A stretch of 64,000 nucleotides of DNA from assembly GCF_020521235.1 (NCBI RefSeq), contig NZ_BLAY01000021.1, positions 1 to 64,000 of the forward strand, written 5' to 3'. Below, piece by piece: positions 45,724-55,586 of this stretch. Made by a program: the position numbers and the translations under genes. Each line of letters starts with the position of its first letter. Positions within the stretch are counted from its first letter, which is position 1. The notes under the pieces are model-generated. The model was not told where the DNA came from. It saw only the letters and a list, made by a program, of their open reading frames with translations, and did no database searches. Origin of the DNA: Microseira wollei NIES-4236. GTDB lineage: Bacteria; Cyanobacteriota; Cyanobacteriia; Cyanobacteriales; Aerosakkonemataceae.

Positions 45724-48204
45724 CTACTTCTGAATTGTCCGCCAATAGCAAGAGTCCGACGAACAATCTGGATCGATTAATGCGTTAGTGTCTTCTCGGC
45801 GATCGCTTCCGTTCAATGTAATCTTCCCGCTCAATCCTTCAAGTTTAAATTCCTTGTCTGCTAAGACTTTTTGCACTCCTATTCGATTGGGTTTACCTGG
45901 CTGGCTTTCTATTGCATGAATTGCCATTTTTAAGGCATCATAAGACAGGATAACCAGCCAAGTTGGCTTTTCTGTCTTTCCCCAAAAATCTTGAAATTGT
46001 TTATAATTGCTACTAGAGGGATAAAAAGGAGTAGTGACAACCATTTTTCTGAGTGCTTGCCTTCCTAAAGCCAAAACTTTATCATCTCTAACTGTCTCGT
46101 TGCCAGCAATCAACAATTCACCGTTGTTTTCTTTAATTACCGCTAGTTGATTATCCCCTTCATTAGAAGTGGTATAGGCATCGGGACTCAGGACTATAGC
46201 AGCATCTTTAAACTCTTTTTTCACTCTGGCTACGTTACTTTTTACCTTGGATGTATCTTCCCCTAAATCAAAATCTCCAACAATTTTTACCCGCCGAGCC
46301 AAATGAGTTTTAAATTCTTTCTTAAACGACTCGCTAAATGCTTTGCCTTTTGTGTAAAAGAACGCGATATTTTGATATTTTTTTTCGATCAAGTAGTCCG
46401 CTAATGGTTTGGATGCAGATTGAGTGTTTTGCGCGCTTCTAAAAAAGAAATTGTTAACAGGATCGGTAGAACTGAGTGCTTGAGAAGCCGCACTACCCGA
46501 TACCAAGACTAATTTGTTAGCTTGATAGATATGTTTAGCGTTGGTTGTGAGATGACTGGAATAATGACCAATAACGACTAAAATATCCTGCCGCTTCACC
46601 AATTCTTTAGCAATTGTTTGAGCTTGTGCTATATGATTGCCATCATCGGCTATCAGAACTCTAATTTTCCATTTTTTGTCAGGGTTTTGATTGACTCGAT
46701 CTTGCAGCCAAGCTATCCCTTTGACTATATCCTTACTTTGGAAATCTGGAGCATTCGAGATGGGAACTACTACAGGAATAGTGTAAATTTTGTCTGCGGG
46801 TATATTGTCAGCTAAAATCCTGGCATTATTCAGATAAATCAGCGTTTCTGGGTCTTTTTTCTCATGCCATGCTTCTGTTAGTAATTTGACGGCTTCTTGG
46901 TAGTTATGTTGTGCGATCGCATTAATCCCCTCTTCCTTTTTAAACTGCGGCGGACGATCTTTTGGATTCATTAACGCCTTCTCACCGCAACTCAGCGGTA
47001 AATTTTTATTCAGTTGCGCGTCGCAAGCTTTTTGTGGCGGCGGGAAGATGACAGATGTAGCCAATATCAGAGTTACTGCAATTCCACCCAATCCAAACCA
47101 CAGGAATTTATTGATTTTTGGATAAACTAAGGGTGGATCTTCCGAAGAGCTTTGGAAGATAACAGGTAACCAAGAAGCATTGGGGGAGCAATCTTCGATC
47201 GATCTTAAGCGATCGCGTGCTTCCCGCACGGCTTGGTGTAAAGAATCGCCCCGCGCAAAGCTGGTGAGAAAATAGTCTAAAAATTTTTGTGCAACTTCAT
47301 CGTGGACTGGTTCCCGCATCACGATGATATGGGGAATTTTCTCTGCCAATTGTCGCGCTAAACCCAACCCATCGCAGGAGTTAAAAATTGCCAGCTTTAA
47401 CCCATTTCTAACAGCTTTTTTGAGAGAAGTCTTTAGATCGTTAGGCGATAGATAATCGTTGTCATTAATCCAAATGCCTGCATCATTCCCCTCTGGGTGA
47501 GTTGAACTATGTCCGGCAAAGAAAATAATATCCCAAGACCGACTCCTCAGTTGGTCTTTGAGTTCATCGACGCGAGGTTTTTGTAGTGGAACTAATTTGG
47601 CATTGGGTAACTTTTTTTGGAGAATATTCCAGTCGGTTTGAATATCAATTTTCTCATCACTCCCCAAAATTACCAAGATTTTGACTGGACTGCTCAAACG
47701 TCCTGTTTTGGGTGCTATTCTGCTGCTCAAAGCAATTTCAGCCTGGTTATATTCCTCTTGCAAGAAACCCCATAACTCCCAGGGTAACTTCTGTAATTCT
47801 TGGTTGTCAGTCTGGATAATAAAACTGACTGATTCGGTTTCATTAACTGTTCGTAGGAGGCGATTTTTAAGTTTTTCTAAGAAAGAACCAGCAAGCCATT
47901 CATTTAGAGCAATTTTAACTTGGCGAGCCGACTCTATAACATCTTTCTCACTGGAACCAGACGAAGTATTTGTAACGATTTCATCTGGAACAACAATTTT
48001 CCTTCTCCACCAGCGCTTGCTTTGTCCCCAAGAGCGATAGACTTGTTGCCAGTCATTATAGAGGTTGAGAATTTCTGGTGCGGGTGCAAGCTTACCCTTA
48101 ACCTCTTCAGCGCAAACTTCCCCATTCACCTTAATCGTTAAGGTGACTGTAAAACCTCGATCAATATCACCATTGTCAATTCTGAAGATGACTCGCTTAC
48201 TCAT
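45724..48204 (-). CDS. CHAT protease - membrane - ABC binding-domain receptor, copy 4 (most divergent)
   Basis: This 826-residue protein is the first CHAT gene of the run. His232 (FFAGHSST) and Cys277 (FNSCDGL) are intact. The membrane helix is FLWFGLGGIAVTLILATSVIF. Its binding domain is much more divergent (VPISNAPDFQSKDIVKGIAW, VVIGHYSSHLTTNAKHIYQ) and ends with a Cys-containing tail (DPDCSSDSCYW) absent from the others, suggesting a different ligand. ATG at 48204 follows AAGGAAG. A 193-bp gap with two hairpins separates it from the DUF1822 gene. Confidence 0.9.
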   Translation of the reverse strand: MSKRVIFRIDNGDIDRGFTVTLTIKVNGEVCAEEVKGKLAPAPEILNLYNDWQQVYRSWGQSKRWWRRKIVVPDEIVTNTSSGSSEKDVIESARQVKIALNEWLAGSFLEKLKNRLLRTVNETESVSFIIQTDNQELQKLPWELWGFLQEEYNQAEIALSSRIAPKTGRLSSPVKILVILGSDEKIDIQTDWNILQKKLPNAKLVPLQKPRVDELKDQLRSRSWDIIFFAGHSSTHPEGNDAGIWINDNDYLSPNDLKTSLKKAVRNGLKLAIFNSCDGLGLARQLAEKIPHIIVMREPVHDEVAQKFLDYFLTSFARGDSLHQAVREARDRLRSIEDCSPNASWLPVIFQSSSEDPPLVYPKINKFLWFGLGGIAVTLILATSVIFPPPQKACDAQLNKNLPLSCGEKALMNPKDRPPQFKKEEGINAIAQHNYQEAVKLLTEAWHEKKDPETLIYLNNARILADNIPADKIYTIPVVVPISNAPDFQSKDIVKGIAWLQDRVNQNPDKKWKIRVLIADDGNHIAQAQTIAKELVKRQDILVVIGHYSSHLTTNAKHIYQANKLVLVSGSAASQALSSTDPVNNFFFRSAQNTQSASKPLADYLIEKKYQNIAFFYTKGKAFSESFKKEFKTHLARRVKIVGDFDLGEDTSKVKSNVARVKKEFKDAAIVLSPDAYTTSNEGDNQLAVIKENNGELLIAGNETVRDDKVLALGRQALRKMVVTTPFYPSSSNYKQFQDFWGKTEKPTWLVILSYDALKMAIHAIESQPGKPNRIGVQKVLADKEFKLEGLSGKITLNGSDRREDTNALIDPDCSSDSCYWRTIQK

Positions 48205-48269
48205 TTCTCTTCTTCCTTGAGGTATAATTATTGAGTTGTATGATACCAAAAAAATAAATAAAACAAAAT

Positions 48270-48371
48270 AGGTTTATTTTATTTTAATAAACCTTTACAT
48301 AAGTTATTTAATTGAGCGATCGCCAACCAAAAACCCAGCAGTATAGTTGGGTTTCGTTGCCTCAACCCAAC
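48270..48371. other. Two hairpins between the DUF1822 and CHAT copy 4 genes
   Basis: AGGTTTATT/AATAAACCT (48270-48294, 7-nt loop) and GTTGGGTT/AACCCAAC (48346-48371) are separated by an AT-rich stretch with a HIP1 site. A relative of the second hairpin is at about 51352-51380. They may attenuate transcription from the sigma-like/DUF1822 pair into the CHAT genes. Confidence 0.55.
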
Positions 48372-48397
48372 CTACGTTTGTGCAGATAATATGTTGG

Positions 48398-49759
48398 TTA
48401 AACCACGAATTGTTCGGTGATGCTGGTGTCTTCTAAAGTTAGGCGGACACTGAAGCGATCGCCAACATCCGCCGTAAAATAAAGCGCAATGTAATCATCC
48501 AGCGGTTCTCGCCTTGCAACAGCTTCCAAACGCGGAATTGGAGCGCCATTTTCATCGAGTGCAATCAATCGCAAATCGGGAGGTAATTTAGTCTGATTTT
48601 CCATTGGATACGCTCGCAGCAACACGGCAATTCTCCCATCTACTTTTCGCAAAACAGCAATCATTAAAGCGATGGGATTCCCCATCAACTGGACGCCTAA
48701 ATCCATCACCCTTCTGATCGCCGGATAGGTATAATTTGGATCTATTGCCCACAAATACTCAGCCGCTTTCCAGCGAACTGTTTCATCGCGAGTATACTGT
48801 AACAAATGCACCAACGCCTCTCGATCTTCAATGTCAGCCGGAAAATTTACATCACTTTGACTGTTACGAAACTGCTTGACTGCTCGTTTAATTTTTTCTG
48901 GTGAGTCTAGTTCAATTCCCTTCACTTGTTTGGCTCGAAATGCTGGGATTTTGGCATTGAACCATTCATCAAATGTTTGCCAACCTGCTTCAACTATCCC
49001 ATCCAACCATATGTTGAGATTAAAGACGGGGGTAACTCGCCGTTTATAGAGTTGCTGTAACCAACGACTCTCATTTAACAATGCAACCCACTTTTGAAAT
49101 TTTTTATTCAAGCGGGGAGAATAAGGTGAACGTTTGCTCAATTCTGCTATTAAATTTTCTGCCTCCTGATTGGATAGTGTTGCTAAAGGTGCAACTTGTC
49201 CTTTTTCGTCGCACAAATTAGACGCACCCTCCAGCATCTCTAAATTAGGAATAACCCAGTCTCCCTCGACGTAATACAGGCGATAAATCGGGTCGTAATC
49301 TGCTTTAGCTTTCAAAGTGCGTCGGGAAACAAAACCCCAAAAATGAACCGAGCGGTTTTCTATATCAACCTGGACGGGTAAATAATAATCCGCTGCTAAA
49401 TTGGGAATATCCACCCATTCTTGAGGTACGGCGAAATCTTCCATATCGACGGTATCGGTGGGAATCAGTACCAGTCGTTTACCGTAAAGATTAATTCCAG
49501 AACCAGTAAAAAATTCCCAAAGCATGGGTAAAACTTCCCGATTGGGAAATACACTGGGGGGAGTTTCTAATCCTAAGTTTTCCTCGCACCAATGCAAAAA
49601 TTTATTCAAACACAGGAGATTGAAAAAAGCATAATTGCGTCCCGTATCGTTTGAATAATTTTTAGGATTTGGGCGAGCTAATTCCAAATCGCTGTCCGAA
49701 AGTTCTAAGCACAAATGCTCGGAATAAATATTGCTGAGGCTGGTATTGCTCAATTTCAT
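48398..49759 (-). CDS. DUF1822 family protein
   Basis: This 453-residue cytosolic protein matches cyanobacterial DUF1822 (motifs VPQEWVDIPNLAADYYLPVQ, RSVHFWGFVSRRTLK, YDPIYRLYYVEGDWV). The C-terminal half has a HEAT-like helical stretch (LVHLLQYTRDETVRWKAAEY) and a final beta-rich domain (LRLIALDENGAPI, FTADVGDRFSVRLTLED). Function is unknown. In cyanobacteria DUF1822 genes often sit beside sigma-like and CHAT genes (from memory), as here. It is 15 bp after the sigma-like gene, so the two are cotranscribed. Confidence 0.88.
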   Translation of the reverse strand: MKLSNTSLSNIYSEHLCLELSDSDLELARPNPKNYSNDTGRNYAFFNLLCLNKFLHWCEENLGLETPPSVFPNREVLPMLWEFFTGSGINLYGKRLVLIPTDTVDMEDFAVPQEWVDIPNLAADYYLPVQVDIENRSVHFWGFVSRRTLKAKADYDPIYRLYYVEGDWVIPNLEMLEGASNLCDEKGQVAPLATLSNQEAENLIAELSKRSPYSPRLNKKFQKWVALLNESRWLQQLYKRRVTPVFNLNIWLDGIVEAGWQTFDEWFNAKIPAFRAKQVKGIELDSPEKIKRAVKQFRNSQSDVNFPADIEDREALVHLLQYTRDETVRWKAAEYLWAIDPNYTYPAIRRVMDLGVQLMGNPIALMIAVLRKVDGRIAVLLRAYPMENQTKLPPDLRLIALDENGAPIPRLEAVARREPLDDYIALYFTADVGDRFSVRLTLEDTSITEQFVV

Positions 49760-49774
49760 TGTTTTTTCCCCCGC

Positions 49775-51235
49775 TTAGTGTAAATATTGCAGAATTGTTT
49801 CTAGTCGAGTTTCGACTATTGCAGGAATGCTCTTGATAGCTGCACCCTCTGGTTGCAATTCGAGGTTAAATTCAGCTTGAATTTGAGCGAGCGTGTTGCT
49901 GTATAACCTTTGTTGCATTGCTTTTAAGCGATCGCGCACTTCCTCTTCAGTTCTTTGAATCATTTTTCCCATGTCTGAAAGTGGCTTTTTCACCAGATAA
50001 AACAACTTTAAGAATTCCCAGCTTTGCTCGTCCAATGAACGAATTGAATTTTGAACAAAGCGGTCGATTTCCTCAGAATAATGTTGCGACAACACGGCTT
50101 GTATTTCAGCCAATCCTGTAAAACTCGGTTCGATTTTTAGCTCTTTTCTGACCCAATCCCAAATTTGCGACAAAATATGCTTGTTTAACTTCTGGAGATA
50201 GCGACTGATTGTCGATTGATTTATACCTCCTATTTCGCTAGCAACTTGACCTTGATTCAGTTCTAACCCATACTTGAGAAAAAGAATTCGTTTGTCTTTC
50301 ACTTCTTGTAACCCATTCAAAAGATTAGCGATCGCTTGCCTGAATGCGTTTACAGTTTCATCCATCTCCTCATCGTAGCTTGTCTCAAATGGAATGTTTT
50401 CTAGCAAATTTGTTTCCCGCTCAAAGTTGGAATAAAAACGATCCCAAAAAGAATTACGGGTTGGATCTGATAATCGTCGAATCGCTTCAGAGATGTTCTC
50501 CAACCAGGTTTTAATTTCCGAGCCGCTAACGCTATTTTCAGTTTCATTCAACTCATTATAACGGTCGGCGATATTTTGAAAATCTTGGGTTCTAAATGTA
50601 TTGACGCTGAGGTAGACTGACTCGCTGTATTCCTTAAAACATTGCCAAACGAGCAGATATTGAGAGATTTGTGCTTTTGTGTAACCAGAGCGTTCTAGTG
50701 CTTCTCTGACTCGTGTTCGACTCGAGCGTGCCACTAAACCTAACTTAGTTTGTCCAAACATATTGTTTCCTGTAGCCCTCCTTAATTCGGGTAGTAAAAG
50801 ATGCTTGAGTTTGATGTCAGTAAACCTGATGAATGTCGGATACCAACAGCGCATTTTAACGCGACTTTCGTCAAAATTGTTAAAGAACTTAGCTGGAGCA
50901 ATTGCTGCAAGAGACGCCATCATAAATAAGTCTTGGAAACCAAGATTCTGATGAGTGTCGATCAGAGGCAAAATTCTCTTGGCTAGTATTTCGCAACGCC
51001 TTTGCAGAAACGCAATCCAATGGGTTCGCAATAGTTCCGACTCTGGATGCTGCTGGAACTGCTCGAATAGATAGCGAGCGATCGCCGCCTCCCACGGGTC
51101 GTTAACTAAATAGTCAACTGGTTGTATGATTTGACACAAATATTCAATGTTCTGTTGCAATCGGGGCTTGATTTGCCAGAAAATGCGATGTTCTTCTACG
51201 CGGTTGGGTAAGGTATAAAAACATTCCAATGGCAT
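49775..51235 (-). CDS. Sigma-70-like helix-turn-helix protein
   Basis: This 486-residue protein contains a region 4-like DNA-binding helix-turn-helix (KRILFLKYGLELNQGQVASE, then QSTISRYLQKLNKHIL) near residues 300-350. Its long N-terminal helical part replaces normal sigma regions 1-2. I could not see a clear -10-binding region 2, so true sigma activity is uncertain; it may be a sigma-like regulator. It is the first gene of the ten-gene minus-strand run and probably controls it. The start ATG (51235) lacks a strong ribosome-binding site. Confidence 0.75.
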   Translation of the reverse strand: MPLECFYTLPNRVEEHRIFWQIKPRLQQNIEYLCQIIQPVDYLVNDPWEAAIARYLFEQFQQHPESELLRTHWIAFLQRRCEILAKRILPLIDTHQNLGFQDLFMMASLAAIAPAKFFNNFDESRVKMRCWYPTFIRFTDIKLKHLLLPELRRATGNNMFGQTKLGLVARSSRTRVREALERSGYTKAQISQYLLVWQCFKEYSESVYLSVNTFRTQDFQNIADRYNELNETENSVSGSEIKTWLENISEAIRRLSDPTRNSFWDRFYSNFERETNLLENIPFETSYDEEMDETVNAFRQAIANLLNGLQEVKDKRILFLKYGLELNQGQVASEIGGINQSTISRYLQKLNKHILSQIWDWVRKELKIEPSFTGLAEIQAVLSQHYSEEIDRFVQNSIRSLDEQSWEFLKLFYLVKKPLSDMGKMIQRTEEEVRDRLKAMQQRLYSNTLAQIQAEFNLELQPEGAAIKSIPAIVETRLETILQYLH

Positions 51236-51390
51236 AATAGTGACCTGAGTAACTAGGTTGAGCGCTCTAAACTAGCTTCTCCGTTCGACTCCTGTATTGG
51301 GGTCTACACTTATCGATTGAGTCCGGTGCAAAAATTTATGCGAGCAAAATCTAGGTTGGTTGAGGAACCAAACCCAACACCCGAAGCATA

Positions 51391-51493
51391 AGCCATTAGC
51401 CATTAGCCATTAGCCATTAGCCATTAGCCATTAGCCATTAGCCATTAGCCATTAGCCATTAGCCATTAGCCATTACCCATTACCCATTACCCA
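51391..51493. repeat. STRR array, GCCATTA type, in a 469-bp divergent promoter region
   Basis: About fourteen GCCATTA/CCCATTA heptamers lie between the sigma-like gene and ppsA. The rest of 51236-51704 holds a TTGGTTGAGGAACCAA-type hairpin (about 51356) and no gene; promoters for both divergent genes must lie here. Confidence 0.85.
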
Positions 51494-51704
51494 TCCTCAC
51501 AAGTTCCTCAAATTGTTGTCCTATAACTCAAGATGTAGAGCCTAAAAGCATTTCAGCCTACGGAGTCTCTCAGATCGCGTTTGTTGGATCGCTCAGAGCG
51601 ATGCTCGAGATGCGAAGGAAGTGTAATCGTGGGTGATTCAACAGCCAGGGGTAGCAAGGAATGCAAAAGCTCTAGAAACCGAATTGTGAGGCGGATTGAG
51701 TTTT

Positions 51705-54215
51705 ATGGTGCAAGCAACTGAAAGAGAACAAACTCTCCAAACTCCGAAAGAAAAAGCCTTAGTCCTGTGGTTCGAGGACGTTGGTATCGCCGATATTCCA
51801 TTAGTGGGCGGCAAAAACGCTTCATTGGGTGAAATGATTCGCCAGTTGACCCCCAAAGGGGTGAACGTACCCACTGGCTTTGCCACTACAGCTTATGCTT
51901 ATCGGTACTTTATCGAACAAGCTGGATTAGAAAAAACACTGCGCCAGCTATTTTCTGACCTGGATGTGGAAAACGTCAAGAACCTGCGGATGCGGGGGCG
52001 ACAAGCGCGTGCTTTAATTCTCAACACGCCATTCCCGGAAGAACTAGAAGAAGCGATTACTCAGGCTTACCTGAAATTATGCGATCGCTACGGCACCAGC
52101 GCCGAATTCTGCGAAAAACTCCCGCCGGAAGAACAAGAAGAATGCAAGCGCTACAGCAGCGACGTTGACGTAGCCGTCCGTTCCAGCGCCACGGCGGAAG
52201 ATTTACCCGATGCCAGTTTTGCCGGTCAACAAGAAACCTATCTCAACGTATACGGCGTTGATGCAGTATTGGAAGCTTGCCATAAATGCTTTGCCTCCAT
52301 CTTCACAGATCGCGCTATTTCCTATCGCACAATTAAAGGCTTCGACCACTTTGAAGTCGCCCTCTCCGTCGGCGTGCAAAAGATGGTACGGTCTGACCTA
52401 GCATCTTCCGGCGTCATGTTCTCCATCGACACGGAAACTGGCTTCAAGAATGCGGCATTAATTACCGCCGCCTACGGTTTGGGTGAAAACGTCGTCCAAG
52501 GTGCCGTCAACCCCGACGAATATTTTGTTTTCAAACCCACGCTGAAACAAGGCTTCAAGCCGATTCTGGAAAAACGCCTCGGCAGTAAAGAAATCAAAAT
52601 GATCTACGACGTGGGCGGCGGTAAGCAAACCAAGAACGTCCCCGTCCCAGAATCAGAACGGGGCAAATATGCCATCAACGATGACGAAATTCTCACATTA
52701 GGTAAGTGGGCTTGCATTATTGAAGACCACTATTCCGATGTCCGGGGTACGTACAGCCCGATGGACATTGAATGGGCAAAAGATGGTTTAACCGGCGAAC
52801 TGTTCATCGTCCAAGCCCGCCCCGAAACAGTACAATCGCAAAAATCCGCCAGCGTCATCAAGAACTTTAAGCTCAACGGTACGAGTAACGTTTTGGTAAC
52901 CGGACGTGCAGTGGGCGAAATGATCGGTGCAGGTAAAGCCCGCGTAATTCTAGACGTTCACCGCATCGACGAATTCCAACCTGGTGAAGTGTTGGTAACA
53001 AATAAGACCGACCCTGATTGGGAACCGATCATGAAACGCGCGAGTGCGATCGTCACCAACCAAGGTGGACGCACCTGCCACGCAGCAATTATTGCACGGG
53101 AAATGGGAATTCCGGCGATCGTTGGTTGCGGTAACGCTACCGGCACGTTGAAGACAGGACAAGAAATTACCGTTTCTTGTTCGGAAGGGGAAGAAGGGCG
53201 CGTTTATGAGGGTTTAGTGCCGTTTGAAGTCCAAGAAACCCAACTCGATAACCTACCTCGCACCCGCACCAAGATTTTGATGAACGTGGGTAACCCAGAA
53301 GAAGCATTCGGTTTATCGGCAATTCCTTGCGATGGCGTTGGATTGGCACGGCTAGAATTCATTATCGCCAACCACATCAAAGCCCACCCATTAGCTTTGA
53401 TGAACTTCGATACCCTCGAAGATCCGTTGGTGAAGAAAGAAATTGCCGAACTGACGGCATTGTATGACAACAAACCCGACTTCTTCGTCGATAAACTCGC
53501 CCACGGTATCGGCACGATCGCAGCCGCATTCTATCCCAATCCAGTAGTCGTGCGGATGTCCGACTTCAAATCCAACGAATACGCCAACCTCTTGGGTGGT
53601 AAGCAATTTGAACCCCACGAAGAAAACCCGATGATCGGTTGGCGGGGCGCATCTCGTTACTACGATGAAAAATACCGCGCCGCTTACGGTTTAGAATGTA
53701 TCGCCCTCAAACGGGTACGGGACGAAATGGGCTTAACCAACGTCATCCCGATGATACCTTTCTGCCGCACCCCCGACGAAGGTCGCCGAGTATTGGCGGA
53801 AATGGAAAAATACGGCCTGAAACGCGGTGAAAACAATTTGCAAGTCTACGTGATGTGCGAAATTCCCAACAACGTCATCCTCGCGAATCAATTTAGCGAA
53901 GTATTCGACGGATTCTCCATCGGTTCCAACGACCTAACGCAACTCACATTAGGTCTAGACCGCGACTCCGCCTTAGTCGCCCACCTATTCGACGAACGCA
54001 ACGAAGGCGTCAAAGAAATGGTGCGCTGGGTGATCGAACGGGCGAAGAAAAACAATCGCAAGATCGGTATTTGCGGTCAAGCGCCTTCTGACTACCCAGA
54101 ATTTGCCCGCTTCCTAGTTGAACAGGGAATTGACTCGATCAGCTTGAACCCGGACACCGTTCTCAAGACGATGCTGGAAATCGCCAAAACCGAAGCCGAA
54201 ATAGCTAATGGCTAA
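51705..54215 (+). CDS. ppsA: Phosphoenolpyruvate synthase
   Basis: This 836-residue enzyme makes PEP from pyruvate, ATP and water. It has an N-terminal ATP-grasp domain (VPLVGGKNASLGEMI, VAVRSSATAEDLPDASFAGQ), the phospho-His domain with catalytic His459 (GGRTCHAAIIAREMG) and a C-terminal PEP/pyruvate barrel (VIPMIPFCRT, FSIGSNDLTQLTLG, GICGQAPSD). ATG at 51705 is likely; TTG at 51696 is closer to GAGG. Its last residues IANG and the stop are encoded by STRR units. Confidence 0.96.
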   Translation: MVQATEREQTLQTPKEKALVLWFEDVGIADIPLVGGKNASLGEMIRQLTPKGVNVPTGFATTAYAYRYFIEQAGLEKTLRQLFSDLDVENVKNLRMRGRQARALILNTPFPEELEEAITQAYLKLCDRYGTSAEFCEKLPPEEQEECKRYSSDVDVAVRSSATAEDLPDASFAGQQETYLNVYGVDAVLEACHKCFASIFTDRAISYRTIKGFDHFEVALSVGVQKMVRSDLASSGVMFSIDTETGFKNAALITAAYGLGENVVQGAVNPDEYFVFKPTLKQGFKPILEKRLGSKEIKMIYDVGGGKQTKNVPVPESERGKYAINDDEILTLGKWACIIEDHYSDVRGTYSPMDIEWAKDGLTGELFIVQARPETVQSQKSASVIKNFKLNGTSNVLVTGRAVGEMIGAGKARVILDVHRIDEFQPGEVLVTNKTDPDWEPIMKRASAIVTNQGGRTCHAAIIAREMGIPAIVGCGNATGTLKTGQEITVSCSEGEEGRVYEGLVPFEVQETQLDNLPRTRTKILMNVGNPEEAFGLSAIPCDGVGLARLEFIIANHIKAHPLALMNFDTLEDPLVKKEIAELTALYDNKPDFFVDKLAHGIGTIAAAFYPNPVVVRMSDFKSNEYANLLGGKQFEPHEENPMIGWRGASRYYDEKYRAAYGLECIALKRVRDEMGLTNVIPMIPFCRTPDEGRRVLAEMEKYGLKRGENNLQVYVMCEIPNNVILANQFSEVFDGFSIGSNDLTQLTLGLDRDSALVAHLFDERNEGVKEMVRWVIERAKKNNRKIGICGQAPSDYPEFARFLVEQGIDSISLNPDTVLKTMLEIAKTEAEIANG

Positions 54216-54411
54216 TGGCTAATTGCTAATTGCTAATTGCTCATAGGTAATTGGTAATTAGCAATTGAACCAGAGTCGCAATTCCTATTACTCTTTCCCT
54301 TTCCCAAAAGGCTAGGGAAGGAGTAAAAAAGCGAAAAATCGCCAATCAACCAGCAATTAGCAATTAGCAATTAGCAATTAGCAATTAGCAATTACCAATT
54401 ACCAATTCCCC
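54207..54411. repeat. STRR arrays between ppsA and the universal stress gene
   Basis: TAATGGC and GCTAATT units begin within the ppsA coding end, then AATTAGC units (about 54350-54405) end 10 bp before the next ATG. Confidence 0.85.
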
Positions 54412-54420
54412 ATAAAAACT

Positions 54421-54960
54421 ATGTTTCACAAAATTTTAGTAGCAATGGATTCTGACAGCAGTCAGCAAGTTTTTGACTCAGCTTTGACATTAGGTAAGGC
54501 AATGAATTCCCACCTGCTGCTGTTGCACGTACTAACGCCAGTTGAAGAAAGCAGTCCCAGAATTGCCGGTGCTTTTTCTGGTTTGGAAATTTATCCAGAT
54601 TTAGCACCAGAAGTCTCCGAAGAAATGTTGATGAGTTATCGCAAACAGTGGGATGAATTTGAAACTCAGTGTTTAGACATGCTGCGATCGCTCACCGCCC
54701 AAGCGAACACCGCAGGCGTCAGCGCCGAATTCACTCAAAACGTCGGCAATCCCGGCAAAACCATCTGCGCGATCGCTCGCACTTGGGGCGCCGACTTAAT
54801 TGTACTCGGTCGTCGCGGTCTTTCTGGTTTGGGCGAATTCTTACTAGGTAGCGTCAGCAACTACGTACTCCACCACGCCCCCTGCTCCGTTTTAACCGTA
54901 CAAACTGTTAAAACCACAACCGAACAATCTAACCTAGAAAAATCAAATCTTAGTTATTAA
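54421..54960 (+). CDS. Universal stress protein (UspA family)
   Basis: This 179-residue single-domain Usp starts MFHKILVAMDSDSSQQVFDS and carries the nucleotide-binding signature VLGRRGLSGLGEFLLGSVSN. The region before it (GNPGKTICAIARTWGADLIV) is typical. It lies 110 bp upstream of hoxE on the same strand. A close paralogue starts at 63575, so two copies flank the hydrogenase block. Confidence 0.93.
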   Translation: MFHKILVAMDSDSSQQVFDSALTLGKAMNSHLLLLHVLTPVEESSPRIAGAFSGLEIYPDLAPEVSEEMLMSYRKQWDEFETQCLDMLRSLTAQANTAGVSAEFTQNVGNPGKTICAIARTWGADLIVLGRRGLSGLGEFLLGSVSNYVLHHAPCSVLTVQTVKTTTEQSNLEKSNLSY

Positions 54961-55070
54961 TCAGGAAAAAGCACGCTCGTAGAAATTCTTACTCCCTTCC
55001 TTCTGTCTCTTCCTTCGCGATCTTCGCGTCTTCGCGGTTAAATAATTCTTCTTCAAATGGAATAAACAAC

Positions 55071-55586
55071 ATGGTTGCAAACGCAGAAAAATCAACTCAA
55101 AAACAACATCCCAGCGGCGATAAACGCTTCAAAGCGCTGGATATTACCATGAAGCGGAATCAATATCGCCAAGATGCTTTAATTGAAATCCTGCACAAAG
55201 CGCAAGAAGCTTTCGGTTACCTAGAAGAAGACGTACTGCTATACATCGCGCGCGGTCTAAAATTACCCCTCAGTCGCGTCTACGGAGTTGCCACTTTTTA
55301 CCATCTATTTTCCCTTAAACCCAGCGGCGCTCATAGCTGCGTAGTTTGTTTAGGAACAGCTTGTTACGTCAAAGGCAGCGGCGAAGTGTTAGCAGCGCTA
55401 GAAAAGAAAGCTTGCATTCATCAAGGCGAAACCACACCAGATGGACAAATGTCATTAATGACAGCGCGGTGTATTGGTGCTTGCGGCATTGCCCCCGCCG
55501 TTGTTTTCGATGGCGAAGTCGCCGGAAAAGTATCGGCAGAACAGGCACTAGAAAGAATCGAAAAATGGCTAATGGCTAATGGCTAA
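55071..55586 (+). CDS. hoxE: Bidirectional hydrogenase diaphorase subunit HoxE
   Basis: This 171-residue NuoE-like subunit binds one [2Fe-2S] through Cys93, Cys98, Cys134 and Cys138 (CLGTAC, CIGAC). It links the HoxFU diaphorase to electron carriers such as ferredoxin. The core RQDALIEILHKAQEAFGYL and RVYGVATFYHLF are typical. First gene of hoxEFUYH; only a weak GGA precedes the ATG. The C-terminal WLMANG and the stop are supplied by STRR heptamers, so the native C-terminus has been replaced or extended by repeat sequence. Confidence 0.96.
   Translation: MVANAEKSTQKQHPSGDKRFKALDITMKRNQYRQDALIEILHKAQEAFGYLEEDVLLYIARGLKLPLSRVYGVATFYHLFSLKPSGAHSCVVCLGTACYVKGSGEVLAALEKKACIHQGETTPDGQMSLMTARCIGACGIAPAVVFDGEVAGKVSAEQALERIEKWLMANG

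Noticed and set aside
38039-48204. CHAT genes as part of a CRISPR-guided caspase (Craspase) system
   Set aside because: No gRAMP/Cas7-11-like or TPR-CHAT partner and no CRISPR array; the CHAT domains here are fused to membrane binding domains instead.
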